A DNA stretch of 64,000 nt, from positions 230,081 to 294,080 of the forward strand of contig CALMII010000019.1 in assembly GCA_937864115.1 (NCBI GenBank), written 5' to 3'. The translations under genes were made by a program, and so were the position numbers. The stretch comes from an uncultured Steroidobacter sp. (GTDB lineage: Bacteria; Pseudomonadota; Gammaproteobacteria; Steroidobacterales; Steroidobacteraceae). This document shows, in pieces, positions 7,875-17,212 of this stretch. Below the pieces are notes generated by a model. That model had not been told where the DNA came from, searched no databases, and saw nothing but the letters and a program-made list of their open reading frames with translations. Within the stretch, counting starts at the first letter, position 1, and every line of letters begins with the position of its first letter.

Positions 7875-7982
7875 ATGCTTGCATCTTCAAGCCTCCAGAC
7901 CATCGTGTGGACTTCGCGCCTGCCCGATGCCGAACATTTCTACACTCACCTCGGCCTCTTCGGAAGTCAGGCTAAAGCCTGA
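7875..7982 (+). pseudogene. VOC/glyoxalase-family N-terminal remnant cut by a REP element
   Basis: A ribosome-binding site (AGGAG) precedes ATG at 7875. The encoded start, SLQTIVWTSRLPDAEHFYTH followed by LGLF, is a typical first beta-alpha unit of VOC proteins. The frame then enters REP-like sequence (GSQAKA) and stops after 35 residues. A full VOC protein needs about 110-150 residues, so this is a truncated gene. Confidence 0.6.
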
Positions 7983-8070
7983 CCTACAGCGGAGCTGCAC
8001 CGCTCTGACTGTGGGGCCGGCTTCAGCCGGCCTCTTCGGAAGTCAGGCTGAAGCCTGACCTGCAGCGGAG
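7961..8070. repeat. REP-like palindrome cluster (locus 4)
   Basis: Hairpin A, hairpin B and a second hairpin A in series (AGTCAGGCTAAAGCCTGACC, GGCCGGCTTCAGCCGGCC, AGTCAGGCTGAAGCCTGACC). It begins exactly where the VOC remnant loses homology and ends just 3' of the LacI gene. Confidence 0.85.
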
Positions 8071-8076
8071 TGCGCG

Positions 8077-9162
8077 TCAGGAGGTTTCGCCTTCGCGGAT
8101 TCTCGCCGCGCGCGTGCTGCGCACGCGCTCACTCATCGGCCGGTCGGGCGCCGGACCGGTGGACTGCCGGAAAGTCAGCGACGATTCCATGATCTGTCCG
8201 GAACGTTCGTCCGGTTCGCCACGCAGCATCTTCAGCAGCAACTCGGCCGCGTGCGCCGACATGGCCGGCACCGGTTGCTTGATCGTCGTGAGTGCCGGCC
8301 ACACCTGGCTGGCCAGCGGCGCGTCGTCGAAGCCGGCCACGGACAGATCTTCGGGAACGGCGAGCCCCATGCCGTGCGCCACCGACAATACGCCCGCAGC
8401 CATCTCGTCGTTGCTGGCGAAGATCGCCGTCGGGCGCCGGTCCGCAGGCAGGTTGAGCAGCTTGCGTCCGGCTTCGACACCCGAAGCAAACGAGTTGTAA
8501 CCCTGCACGATGAGTTTCTTGTCGAGCGCCAGTCCACTGGCCTTCAAGCCATCGCGATAGCCGCTGTAACGATCCGCCACCGCGGCGTGATCGGGATTGC
8601 CGATGATGAAGCCGATGCGACGATGTCCCAGCAGCGCGAGCTGCTCCGTCATGCGCGCGCTGCTGTCGCGATCGTTCGTGTAGACGCTGTGCAGATCGTT
8701 CTCGTGCTCGGCCGGCGCGATGCGCACGAAGGGCACGGAATGTTCCTTGAGTGCCGCGAGGATCACGCCGATGTCCGACAGCGGCGGCGTGACGATCACG
8801 CCATCGGCACGCGACTGGCGCACGTTGCGCATGACGTCGTCGACGAGTCCCGGCGACTGGTAATCGCAGGGATGCAGCACCACCTGGTAACGCGCGGCGC
8901 GACAGGTTTCGAGCACGCCCGCCAGCACGCCGGTGGCGTAGTACGCACAGGAATTGTCGTAGAGCACGCCGATCAGGTACGAGCGCTTGCCGCCCATGCC
9001 GCGCGCCGACGGGTTCGGGTGATAGTCGAGCTTCCTGATGACGCGCAGCACGCGCTCGCGCGTTTCGGGCTGCACAGTTTTGACGTTGTTGATGACGCGC
9101 GAGACGGTCTTGATCGACACGCGCGCCTGCGCAGCAACATCCCGGATCGTGGCAGTGGCCAT
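8077..9162 (-). CDS. LacI-family transcriptional regulator 1
   Basis: The 361-residue protein has the LacI helix-turn-helix at residues 5-27 (IRDVAAQARVSIKTVSRVIN), the hinge helix (PNPSARGMGGKRS), and a periplasmic-binding-protein-like sensor domain. The SVAGFDDAPLASQVWPALTT block near residue 290 is typical of sugar-responsive members. A 30-residue basic tail follows the usual C-terminus. Its recognition helix is identical in sequence to that of the neighbouring LacI paralogue. It probably controls the GH5/GH3/TonB genes in response to an oligosaccharide or monosaccharide. The inducer cannot be read from sequence. Confidence 0.9.
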   Translation of the reverse strand: MATATIRDVAAQARVSIKTVSRVINNVKTVQPETRERVLRVIRKLDYHPNPSARGMGGKRSYLIGVLYDNSCAYYATGVLAGVLETCRAARYQVVLHPCDYQSPGLVDDVMRNVRQSRADGVIVTPPLSDIGVILAALKEHSVPFVRIAPAEHENDLHSVYTNDRDSSARMTEQLALLGHRRIGFIIGNPDHAAVADRYSGYRDGLKASGLALDKKLIVQGYNSFASGVEAGRKLLNLPADRRPTAIFASNDEMAAGVLSVAHGMGLAVPEDLSVAGFDDAPLASQVWPALTTIKQPVPAMSAHAAELLLKMLRGEPDERSGQIMESSLTFRQSTGPAPDRPMSERVRSTRAARIREGETS

Positions 9163-9271
9163 GCTGAGTCTTGCCTGGGTCGTTCTCGCTAGGCGTTCCC
9201 GCCGCCGGGGACGGTCGCTGCGATTTTGTGCGGAGATTCTACGACCGGGGGCCTCTGGCCGGCCGGAATTT

Positions 9272-10306
9272 TCATGCGCGCCGATCCGGCGCCGGTCCGG
9301 TCGACTGACGCAGGATCAGCGACGACGCCACCGGATCGAGCGCCACCGGCGCCGACTCCGGCTGCAGCTGGGCAACGAGCAGCGTGGCGGCCTGACGGGC
9401 CAGTCCGTAGAGAGGCAGGCTGATGGTGCTGAGCCGCGGCCAGACCTGGCTCGCCAGCGGTTCATCGCCGCAGCCGGCAATCGACAGCTGCGTCGGTACG
9501 GCGATGCCCTTCTCGTGCGCGACATGCAGCGCACCCGCGGCCATCCGGTCGCTGCTGCAGAAGATCGCCGTCGGGCGCAGCGCACGGGGCAGCCGCAGCA
9601 GTCTGCGCGCCGCCGCGATGCCGGCTTCGAACGAACCGTCGCCCGCGACGACCCAGCGGTCATCGCACGGCAAGCCGGCAGCGCGCAATCCATCGCAATA
9701 GCCTTCATGGCGCTGCGCCGTTCCGGAATGCCGCGGATCGCCCGCCACGAAGCCAATGCGGCGATGGCCGAGCAGCGCCAGCTGCCGGGTCATGGCGCAG
9801 GCGGATTCGCGGTCATTGGCAAAGACGCTGCGTGCGGGATCGGAGCGACTGGCCGGCGCCATGCGCACGAACGGAATGCCGTCCTCGGTCAATGCATCGA
9901 TGACTGCATGTGCATCGGACAGCGGCGGCGTCAGGATCACGCCATCGACCCGGACGCTGCTCACGAACCGGCGGATGTCTTCGCCGAGCGAGGGCGAGCG
10001 CGAATCGCAGGCATGACTCACGACCTGGTAGTTCGCCGCGCGGAACCGCGCCAGCGCACCGCCCTGCACTTCCGTCACGTAACTCGCATACGGATTGTCG
10101 AAGGGCAGCCCGACCAGCAACGAGCGATGGCCCGCCAGCCGGCGCGCATTGGAACTCGGGCTGTAGCCCAGGCGCCGGATCACGCTCATCACGTGATCGC
10201 GCGTCGCCTGGGTCACGCGATCGGAGTTGTTGATGACGCGCGAGACGGTCTTGATGGAAACGCGCGCTTCCGCCGCCACGGTGCCGATCGCCGGTCGCGC
10301 GCTCAC
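9272..10306 (-). CDS. LacI-family transcriptional regulator 2
   Basis: The 344-residue paralogue of the adjacent LacI protein shares helix-turn-helix VSIKTVSRVINN, the sensor motif SLAIAG/GDEPLASQVWPRLSTI, and the C-terminal ending RQSTGPAPD. It starts with GTG at 10306, only 4 nt after the stop of the GH3 gene, so the two are co-transcribed. Tandem near-identical regulators with the same recognition helix suggest duplication, with sensor domains tuned to different ligands. Confidence 0.9.
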   Translation of the reverse strand: MSARPAIGTVAAEARVSIKTVSRVINNSDRVTQATRDHVMSVIRRLGYSPSSNARRLAGHRSLLVGLPFDNPYASYVTEVQGGALARFRAANYQVVSHACDSRSPSLGEDIRRFVSSVRVDGVILTPPLSDAHAVIDALTEDGIPFVRMAPASRSDPARSVFANDRESACAMTRQLALLGHRRIGFVAGDPRHSGTAQRHEGYCDGLRAAGLPCDDRWVVAGDGSFEAGIAAARRLLRLPRALRPTAIFCSSDRMAAGALHVAHEKGIAVPTQLSIAGCGDEPLASQVWPRLSTISLPLYGLARQAATLLVAQLQPESAPVALDPVASSLILRQSTGPAPDRRA

Positions 10307-10310
10307 GATG

Positions 10311-12287
<1,977 letters not shown>

Positions 12288-12311
12288 GGCATTCCAGATT
12301 GGATGAAGCGT

Positions 12312-12427
12312 CCCTTCCTCCGCGCAGCGGGGGAAGGACAGGATGGGGGCATGGCATGCACCAGCATACGCTCCCCCCTATGAGAGCCCCCCACCCCAAC
12401 CCTCCCCCGCTTCGCGGAGGAGGGGGC
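12312..12427. repeat. Two CCTCCCC-type palindromes between GH3 and TonB receptor genes
   Basis: GC-rich inverted repeats at 12312-12345 (CCTTCCTCCGC with GCGGGGGAAGG) and 12388-12427 (CCCTCCCCCGC with GCGGAGGAGGGGG) fill most of the 239-bp gap. They may attenuate read-through from the receptor gene into the GH3-LacI unit. Confidence 0.65.
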
Positions 12428-12526
12428 AGGAACGAGCAGGAGGAAAAATAGCAGACTGCGGCAGGGCCGCCGGCACGCGAGGGGGATGGAAATCGCGTAC
12501 CGGCGACCGAGCCACAGCCTTACTTT

Positions 12527-15247
12527 CTAGAACCCGACGCGGATCCGCGCGCCGTACGTGCGCGGCGGATTGAACACGAACTCCTGCGTGCCGCCGTCGA
12601 TGGTGGCCTGCGTGCCGTGTGCTTCGTCGGTGGCGTTGTTCACGAACGCTTCGACGCGCACGTTGCCCTCGCCGGTGGTGTAACCGATGCCGAGGTCGAC
12701 GTGGAAGTAGCCATCGACTTCGTCATACAGCCGCAGCATGTCGGCACCGAAGGCGGTCGCGATGCCGTTGGCATCGACGGCCGTTACTTCCTTCGCGCCA
12801 TCCTCGCCCGCGCCGCCGTTGAACGCCGTCAGGTAGTACGAGCTCTTGTAGGTGCCGGAGACCGTCCAGTCCATCGAGCCGGCGCCCACCGCGAACTCCT
12901 GACCGAGGCGCAGGTTCAGCGACCACGGCGGCGTGCGCGGCAGTTCGTTGCCGGCCAGATCGACCTGCAGCGTGCCGCCCGCCGGACTGTTGCGACGGCC
13001 GTCGTTCACGACCGAACCGCTCTGATACTCGGTGTCCTGCCACAGCAGCGTGCCGGCGACGTTGAAGCCGGCGCCGAAGTTGTAGGAGGCATCGAGCTGC
13101 ACGCCCATGTTGCGCGCTTCGCCGATGTTCTGGTTCAGCGTGATGGTCGAGCACGGCGTGCTGGGATTGTCGTCCTCGCAGCCGATGTCGTTGCTGGGAT
13201 CGTTGTCCAGCAGCTGGATGCCGACGAGCGTGCTGAACACCTGGTCGGTGTACTTCAGGTAGTACGCCGACGCATTGAGGATCAGCAGATTGCCGCCGAC
13301 CATCAGCGTGTTCTTGGAACCGATTTCGTACATGGTGTTCTTCTCGGGTCCGACCGGCGGCGTATACAGGTTCTCGCCGGGGCCGGTGTCGAGATCGACG
13401 GTGTCGTTGAAGCTCGGCGCCTTGTTGCCGGTGGCGACCAGGAAATAGAGCATGTTGTCGTCGGTCAGGTCGTACTGCGCGCGGAAGCGCCAGTCGATGT
13501 ACGAGTCGGAGTTCTCGCCCGACTGCACCGTCGCACTGCCCCACGCCAGGCCAAGGCCGGGATAGTTCGCGCACGTGCCCTGGAACTGGCTCGTCTGCAC
13601 GCAATCGCCGGCGAGGAATTCATCGAGCGTGTCGTTGACGCCGTACGCCGCGACGCCGCCCTGGAACAGCAGCACGATGTCGTTGAGCGTGTTCGGTACG
13701 CCGTCGCCGTCCGCGTCCGGACTCTTCACGGTGCGGCCGAGGCCGGTCATGCGGAAACCCGGCGTGCCGGTGCGCATCGCGACGCCGTTGGTGTTGAGGC
13801 CGGCGATGAAATTGAAGCCGTCGCGTTCCTTGCTCTCGTCCGAATAGCGCGCGCCGGCGGTGAGGCTCAGCTTGTCGGTCGGCTTGAACGTGAGGTCGAG
13901 ATAGGCGGAGTCCGATTCGCCGACGACGCGGCCCTGGTTGAACTCGAGATACGGCAGGTCCGTCGCATAGTCGAGCGGAATGCCGAGGAACACCTGCTGG
14001 TCTTCCTTGAACTTGTAGAAGCCCACGGCCCAGGTGAAGCGATCGGCGGTGTCGGGCGAGGTGAAGCGCAGTTCGTGCGTGCGGGTTTCTGAAGTCGCGT
14101 CCCAGATCAGCGCGCCGTATGCGCCGTAGTAGCGTTCCTGCACCCAGTCGTCGGCCAGCGGACCGTCCGGATCGACGATGCCGCTGCGATCCGCGACCAC
14201 GTACTCATCGCCATCGAAATCGTAGTTGCGGCCGCTGTTCGACAGGCTGTTGGTGTAGTGCAGATCGCGATAGCCGCCGATGTACTGGATGTTGAACCAG
14301 TCGGTCTTGTACTTCGCGTTCAGCGCGATGCCCCAGTTGTCGGTGTCCTGCACCGGCGTGAAGCCGGTCTGGTTCACGCGGCGCGGATCGTCGTAGCGAT
14401 CCCAGTTGTGGCCGGCGTACGAGGAATTGAAGAAGTCGACGCCGCGCGAGCCGGTGCCCTGCTGGTTCAGGTAGTCGCCGGTGAGCAGCACCGAGAGCTT
14501 CTCGGTCGGTTCGAGCAGGAAGTGGGCGCGCGCACCGAAGTCGTCCTGCGATTCCCAGCCCAGCAGGTTGTTCAGCGGGCCGGTGTTCTTGACGTACGGA
14601 TCGTGCTGGGCGGAGTACACGGCGACGCGCGCCGCGGCGATGTCGCCCATCGGCACGTTGATCGCGCCGCGCAGTTCGGTCTGTTCGTAGTTGCCGGCCA
14701 TCGCCTCGGCATAGCCTTCGAACACGCCCATCTTCGGCTTCACCGACACGATGTTCATGCTGCCGCCCAATGCGTTGCGGCCGCGCACCGTGCCCTGCGG
14801 GCCGACGTTCACTTCGACGCGTTCGAGATCGAAGAACGCGACGCCGAGACCGCGCGGACGCGGCACGTATACGTCGTCGAGATGCGTCGCGATCGCCGGA
14901 TCGCCGAGTTCGGTGTTGGCATTGCTGCCGATGCCGCGCACGTAGATTTCGGTGTTGCCTTCGTAGTTGGTGATTTCCAGGCCCGGCATCAGCGACGGCA
15001 GATCGAGCAGGTCGGTCGCGCCGACGGCATTGAGCTCGTCCTGCGACACCACGATGGCCGTACCGGCGTAGCTCTGCAGCGACTGCTCGACACGCTCGAC
15101 CGTGACCACGATTTCTTCGAGCACGCCGTCGGTACGTTCGGCGGCACCGGCAGTGGCGGCAGCCAGCGTCGTCGATACGGCGAGCGTCAGCGCTGCGGAA
15201 AGTCCGCCCTGCGTACGACGGACGAGTGAATCCCTTGATGACCTCAT
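12527..15247 (-). CDS. TonB-dependent outer-membrane receptor
   Basis: The 906-residue receptor has a signal peptide (about residues 1-36) and a TonB box-like segment (LEEIVVTVERVEQSLQ, about 43-58). The plug domain contains the NAVGATDLLDLPSLMPGLEI and GPQGTVRGRNALGG blocks. The 22-strand barrel ends in the terminal aromatic residue (YGARIRVGF). Given the flanking GH3, GH5 and LacI genes it most likely imports plant oligosaccharides, by analogy with the CUT loci of Xanthomonadales. The start at 15247 has AGGGGG upstream. Two LacI-type operators lie in its promoter. Confidence 0.92.
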   Translation of the reverse strand: MRSSRDSLVRRTQGGLSAALTLAVSTTLAAATAGAAERTDGVLEEIVVTVERVEQSLQSYAGTAIVVSQDELNAVGATDLLDLPSLMPGLEITNYEGNTEIYVRGIGSNANTELGDPAIATHLDDVYVPRPRGLGVAFFDLERVEVNVGPQGTVRGRNALGGSMNIVSVKPKMGVFEGYAEAMAGNYEQTELRGAINVPMGDIAAARVAVYSAQHDPYVKNTGPLNNLLGWESQDDFGARAHFLLEPTEKLSVLLTGDYLNQQGTGSRGVDFFNSSYAGHNWDRYDDPRRVNQTGFTPVQDTDNWGIALNAKYKTDWFNIQYIGGYRDLHYTNSLSNSGRNYDFDGDEYVVADRSGIVDPDGPLADDWVQERYYGAYGALIWDATSETRTHELRFTSPDTADRFTWAVGFYKFKEDQQVFLGIPLDYATDLPYLEFNQGRVVGESDSAYLDLTFKPTDKLSLTAGARYSDESKERDGFNFIAGLNTNGVAMRTGTPGFRMTGLGRTVKSPDADGDGVPNTLNDIVLLFQGGVAAYGVNDTLDEFLAGDCVQTSQFQGTCANYPGLGLAWGSATVQSGENSDSYIDWRFRAQYDLTDDNMLYFLVATGNKAPSFNDTVDLDTGPGENLYTPPVGPEKNTMYEIGSKNTLMVGGNLLILNASAYYLKYTDQVFSTLVGIQLLDNDPSNDIGCEDDNPSTPCSTITLNQNIGEARNMGVQLDASYNFGAGFNVAGTLLWQDTEYQSGSVVNDGRRNSPAGGTLQVDLAGNELPRTPPWSLNLRLGQEFAVGAGSMDWTVSGTYKSSYYLTAFNGGAGEDGAKEVTAVDANGIATAFGADMLRLYDEVDGYFHVDLGIGYTTGEGNVRVEAFVNNATDEAHGTQATIDGGTQEFVFNPPRTYGARIRVGF

Positions 15248-15317
15248 TGCACAGCCCCCTGTAACTGTCAGCTTGTAGTTTCACGGCAACGCGGCGCCAC
15301 CGCGTCGTCTGGCGCAA

Positions 15318-15346
15318 GGGATACTGCGGCGGGACAACGTTGTCAA
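15318..15346 (-). promoter_or_regulatory. Promoter of the TonB receptor gene overlapping operator 1
   Basis: On the minus strand, TTGACA (15346-15341), a 17-nt spacer and TATCCC (15323-15318) form a sigma-70-like promoter about 70 nt ahead of the start codon. The perfect palindrome GACAACGTTGTC at 15333-15344 overlaps the -35 element, as expected for a repressor site. Its central CG matches LacI-family operators. Confidence 0.6.
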
Positions 15347-15401
15347 CACATCGCTCTTCGTGATCGATAGGAAAGCCATTTGGATCTATGAAACTCGGCG
15401 T

Positions 15402-15416
15402 GACAACGTTGGTACC
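15402..15416. promoter_or_regulatory. Second LacI-type operator upstream of the TonB receptor
   Basis: GACAACGTTGGTACC shares the CAACGTTG core with the operator at 15333-15344. The two centres are 70 bp apart, compatible with looping or cooperative repression by the two adjacent LacI proteins. Confidence 0.5.
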
Positions 15417-15498
15417 GTGATTTCCATGCGAGGACTATCGCCCGCGGCGGCGTGGAAATCCTGCGCAGGATGCGCGCCGTTTCGCTGTCTCGTCGGCG

Positions 15499-15535
15499 CA
15501 CCCTCCTTCGCATGGCGGGGAGGGTTGGGGAGGGG
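15499..15535. repeat. CCTCCTT/GGGGAGG palindrome
   Basis: A single member of the GC-rich palindrome family seen at 4058, 12312, 38186 and 49586. It lies within the 440-bp gap between the TonB receptor promoter and the NTF2-like gene. Confidence 0.6.
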
Positions 15536-15540
15536 ACTCT

Positions 15541-15616
15541 TGCCTTGCTGTGGGGGCTCTTGCCTTGCTGTGGGGGCTCTTGCCTTGCTGTGGGGGCTCT
15601 TGCCTTGCTGTGGGGC
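15541..15616. repeat. 20-bp tandem repeat (3.8 copies)
   Basis: The unit TGCCTTGCTGTGGGGGCTCT occurs three times exactly at 15541-15600, and a fourth partial copy runs into a REP-like hairpin (GTGGGGCCGGC). As at 2678, the array abuts and partly duplicates a REP end. Confidence 0.9.
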
Positions 15617-15666
15617 CGGCTTTAGCCGGCCGCTGAAGAGTCAGGCTAAAGCCTGACCTACAGCAG
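15609..15666. repeat. REP-like palindrome pair (locus 5)
   Basis: Hairpin B (GGCCGGCTTTAGCCGGCC) followed by hairpin A (GTCAGGCTAAAGCCTGAC), located 3' of the NTF2-like gene. Confidence 0.85.
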
Positions 15667-15689
15667 AAAAGACGCTATGCCATTGAGGT

Positions 15690-16082
15690 TCAGCCGGCCT
15701 CCACGGGAACGAGCAGATTCGCATCGCGCGCCAGCAGCCAGCGTCCGTTCTGTTTGGCGAACAGAGTGAGCGTGTAACCGGCGCGTGTCGTCGGCCGGCC
15801 TGCGGCGGGCGTGACATCGACTTTGAGTTTCGACCACAGGAAGGCCCAGTCGCCCAGCACCTTGAGTTCCTGGATCTCGCTGGTGCCGTCGATCTGCGGC
15901 GCGCCCGCACCGGACTGGGCCTGCGCCGCCGCCGCGAAATCGGCCTTGCGCATGAGATGTCCGGGCTGCAGGAACACCACGTCATCGGTCATCAGCGACA
16001 GCACCTTCTGTGTGTCGCCTGCCCTGGTGGCTTCCAGCCACGTCGCCACCAGCGCGCGAATCTCGCGTTCGTCGTCGATCAT
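15690..16082 (-). CDS. SgcJ/EcaC-like NTF2-superfamily protein (DUF4440)
   Basis: The 130-residue protein has the cone-shaped NTF2-like fold. An N-terminal helix (REIRALVATWLEATRAGDTQ) is followed by VLSLMTDDVVFLQPG and a C-terminal sheet ending in QNGRWLLARDANLLVPV. The start at 16082 has GAGGAG seven bases upstream, which excludes the longer frame. Members bind small hydrophobic ligands or have lost enzymatic activity, and no substrate can be assigned. It diverges from the GntR gene with a 220-bp spacer. Confidence 0.78.
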   Translation of the reverse strand: MIDDEREIRALVATWLEATRAGDTQKVLSLMTDDVVFLQPGHLMRKADFAAAAQAQSGAGAPQIDGTSEIQELKVLGDWAFLWSKLKVDVTPAAGRPTTRAGYTLTLFAKQNGRWLLARDANLLVPVEAG

Positions 16083-16194
16083 CTCTTTCTCCTCGGGCAG
16101 AAACCGCCGCACCACTACGCCAGATCAGGCCGGCGGGAAGTATCGCCTCGTACCGCGGGAAAGTGGCCGGCGCACGGCCGGGAGTTTTCGTCGT

Positions 16195-16215
16195 ATTGTC
16201 TGACATTACTTTGAT
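16195..16215. promoter_or_regulatory. Candidate GntR operator, site 1 (upstream of the GntR gene)
   Basis: ATTGTCTGACATTACTTTGA contains the dyad TGTC-T-GACA. The TTGTCTGA core recurs upstream of the semialdehyde dehydrogenase gene (19131) and the epimerase operon (28842). This suggests autoregulation by the GntR protein encoded 90 bp downstream. Confidence 0.6.
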
Positions 16216-16304
16216 ACGCGACGGCCATCGCGGCCTTTTGCGACGCCCGCAGCGCCAAGTCGCGCTGTTGCCGGTGGTCGGATGCACGACTAAATTAACC
16301 GGCC

Positions 16305-17108
16305 ATGGCACGGAAGAAAAAATCCTCGAACGATTCGGCGCCTGCAGCAGCTTCGATCCGATCAGCGCAGAAATCGAACGTGCGTGCGCGCCGCCGGTCG
16401 CTGCGCCTGCACGGAACGATCGCGCGCGATCTGGGCATCCTCATCGTCTCGGGTCGCTACAAGCCCGGCGAACTGCTGAACGGCGAGATCGCGGCGAGCG
16501 ATCGCCTGCATGTCTCGCGCGGCGCCTATCGCGAAGCGGTGCGCATTCTCGCGGCGAAGGGGCTGGTCGAATCGCGGCCGAAAGTCGGCACGAAAGTCAG
16601 CCAGCCGGAGCGCTGGCACCTGCTCGATCCCGATGTGCTGTCGTGGATTTTCGAGTTCGAGCCGGACGAGAAACTGCTGCACAACCTGTTCGAACTGCGC
16701 CGGATCATCGAGCCCGAGGCCGCAGCGCTGGCGGCGCAGCGCCGCAGCGAAGCCGACCTGGAAACGATGTCGCGCGCCCTGGACGGCATGGCGAAATACA
16801 CGCTGGCCGAAGAAGCGGGCCGGCTCGCCGACCAGGAGTTCCATTCCGCGCTGCTGAGCGCCAGCGGCAATGCGTTTCTGGTAACGCTCACGACCGGCGT
16901 CGGCGCCGCAGTGTCCTGGACCACCATCTTCAAGCAGCGCGAGAACCCGCTCGCGCGCGACCCGGTGCCGGATCATCGCAAGGTGTACGAAGCCGTGAGG
17001 GCGTCGGACCCTGCGGCGGCACACAAGGCCATGATGAACCTGGTCGATCTCGCCTTCCTCGATACGACGAATGCGCGGAAGCCGAAGAAGGCGGGGAAAG
17101 CCGGCTGA
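16305..17108 (+). CDS. GntR/FCD-family regulator of the arabinose locus
   Basis: The 267-residue protein has a winged helix-turn-helix at about residues 35-105 (LGILIVSGRYKPGELLNGEI and HVSRGAYREAVRILAAKGLV). An FCD effector domain follows at about 120-245 (LFELRRIIEPEAAALAAQ, DQEFHSALLSASGN, DHRKVYEAV). It resembles sugar-acid regulators such as DgoR, KdgR or UxuR-type repressors. The basic, Ser/Ala-rich N-terminal 30 residues are extra. By position it should sense an intermediate such as L-arabonate or KDA and control the three TTGTCTGA-type sites, including its own promoter. The effector is inferred. Confidence 0.88.
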   Translation: MARKKKSSNDSAPAAASIRSAQKSNVRARRRSLRLHGTIARDLGILIVSGRYKPGELLNGEIAASDRLHVSRGAYREAVRILAAKGLVESRPKVGTKVSQPERWHLLDPDVLSWIFEFEPDEKLLHNLFELRRIIEPEAAALAAQRRSEADLETMSRALDGMAKYTLAEEAGRLADQEFHSALLSASGNAFLVTLTTGVGAAVSWTTIFKQRENPLARDPVPDHRKVYEAVRASDPAAAHKAMMNLVDLAFLDTTNARKPKKAGKAG

Positions 17109-17120
17109 AGCCCGATTTTG

Positions 17121-17197
17121 CGGGGCCGGCCTCCGACTGTAGGTCAGGCTTCAGCCTGACGCTTCTGGCCGGCTAAAGCCGGCCCCACAGCAAGAAG
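17121..17197. repeat. REP-like palindrome pair (locus 6)
   Basis: Hairpin A (GTAGGTCAGGCTTCAGCCTG) and hairpin B (GGCCGGCTAAAGCCGGCC) fill the gap between the convergent GntR and symporter genes, where they could serve as a bidirectional terminator. Confidence 0.85.
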
Positions 17198-17212
17198 AAG
17201 AACGGTCGCCGA

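Noticed and set aside
15541..15616. CRISPR array
   Set aside because: Contiguous 20-bp tandem copies without spacers.
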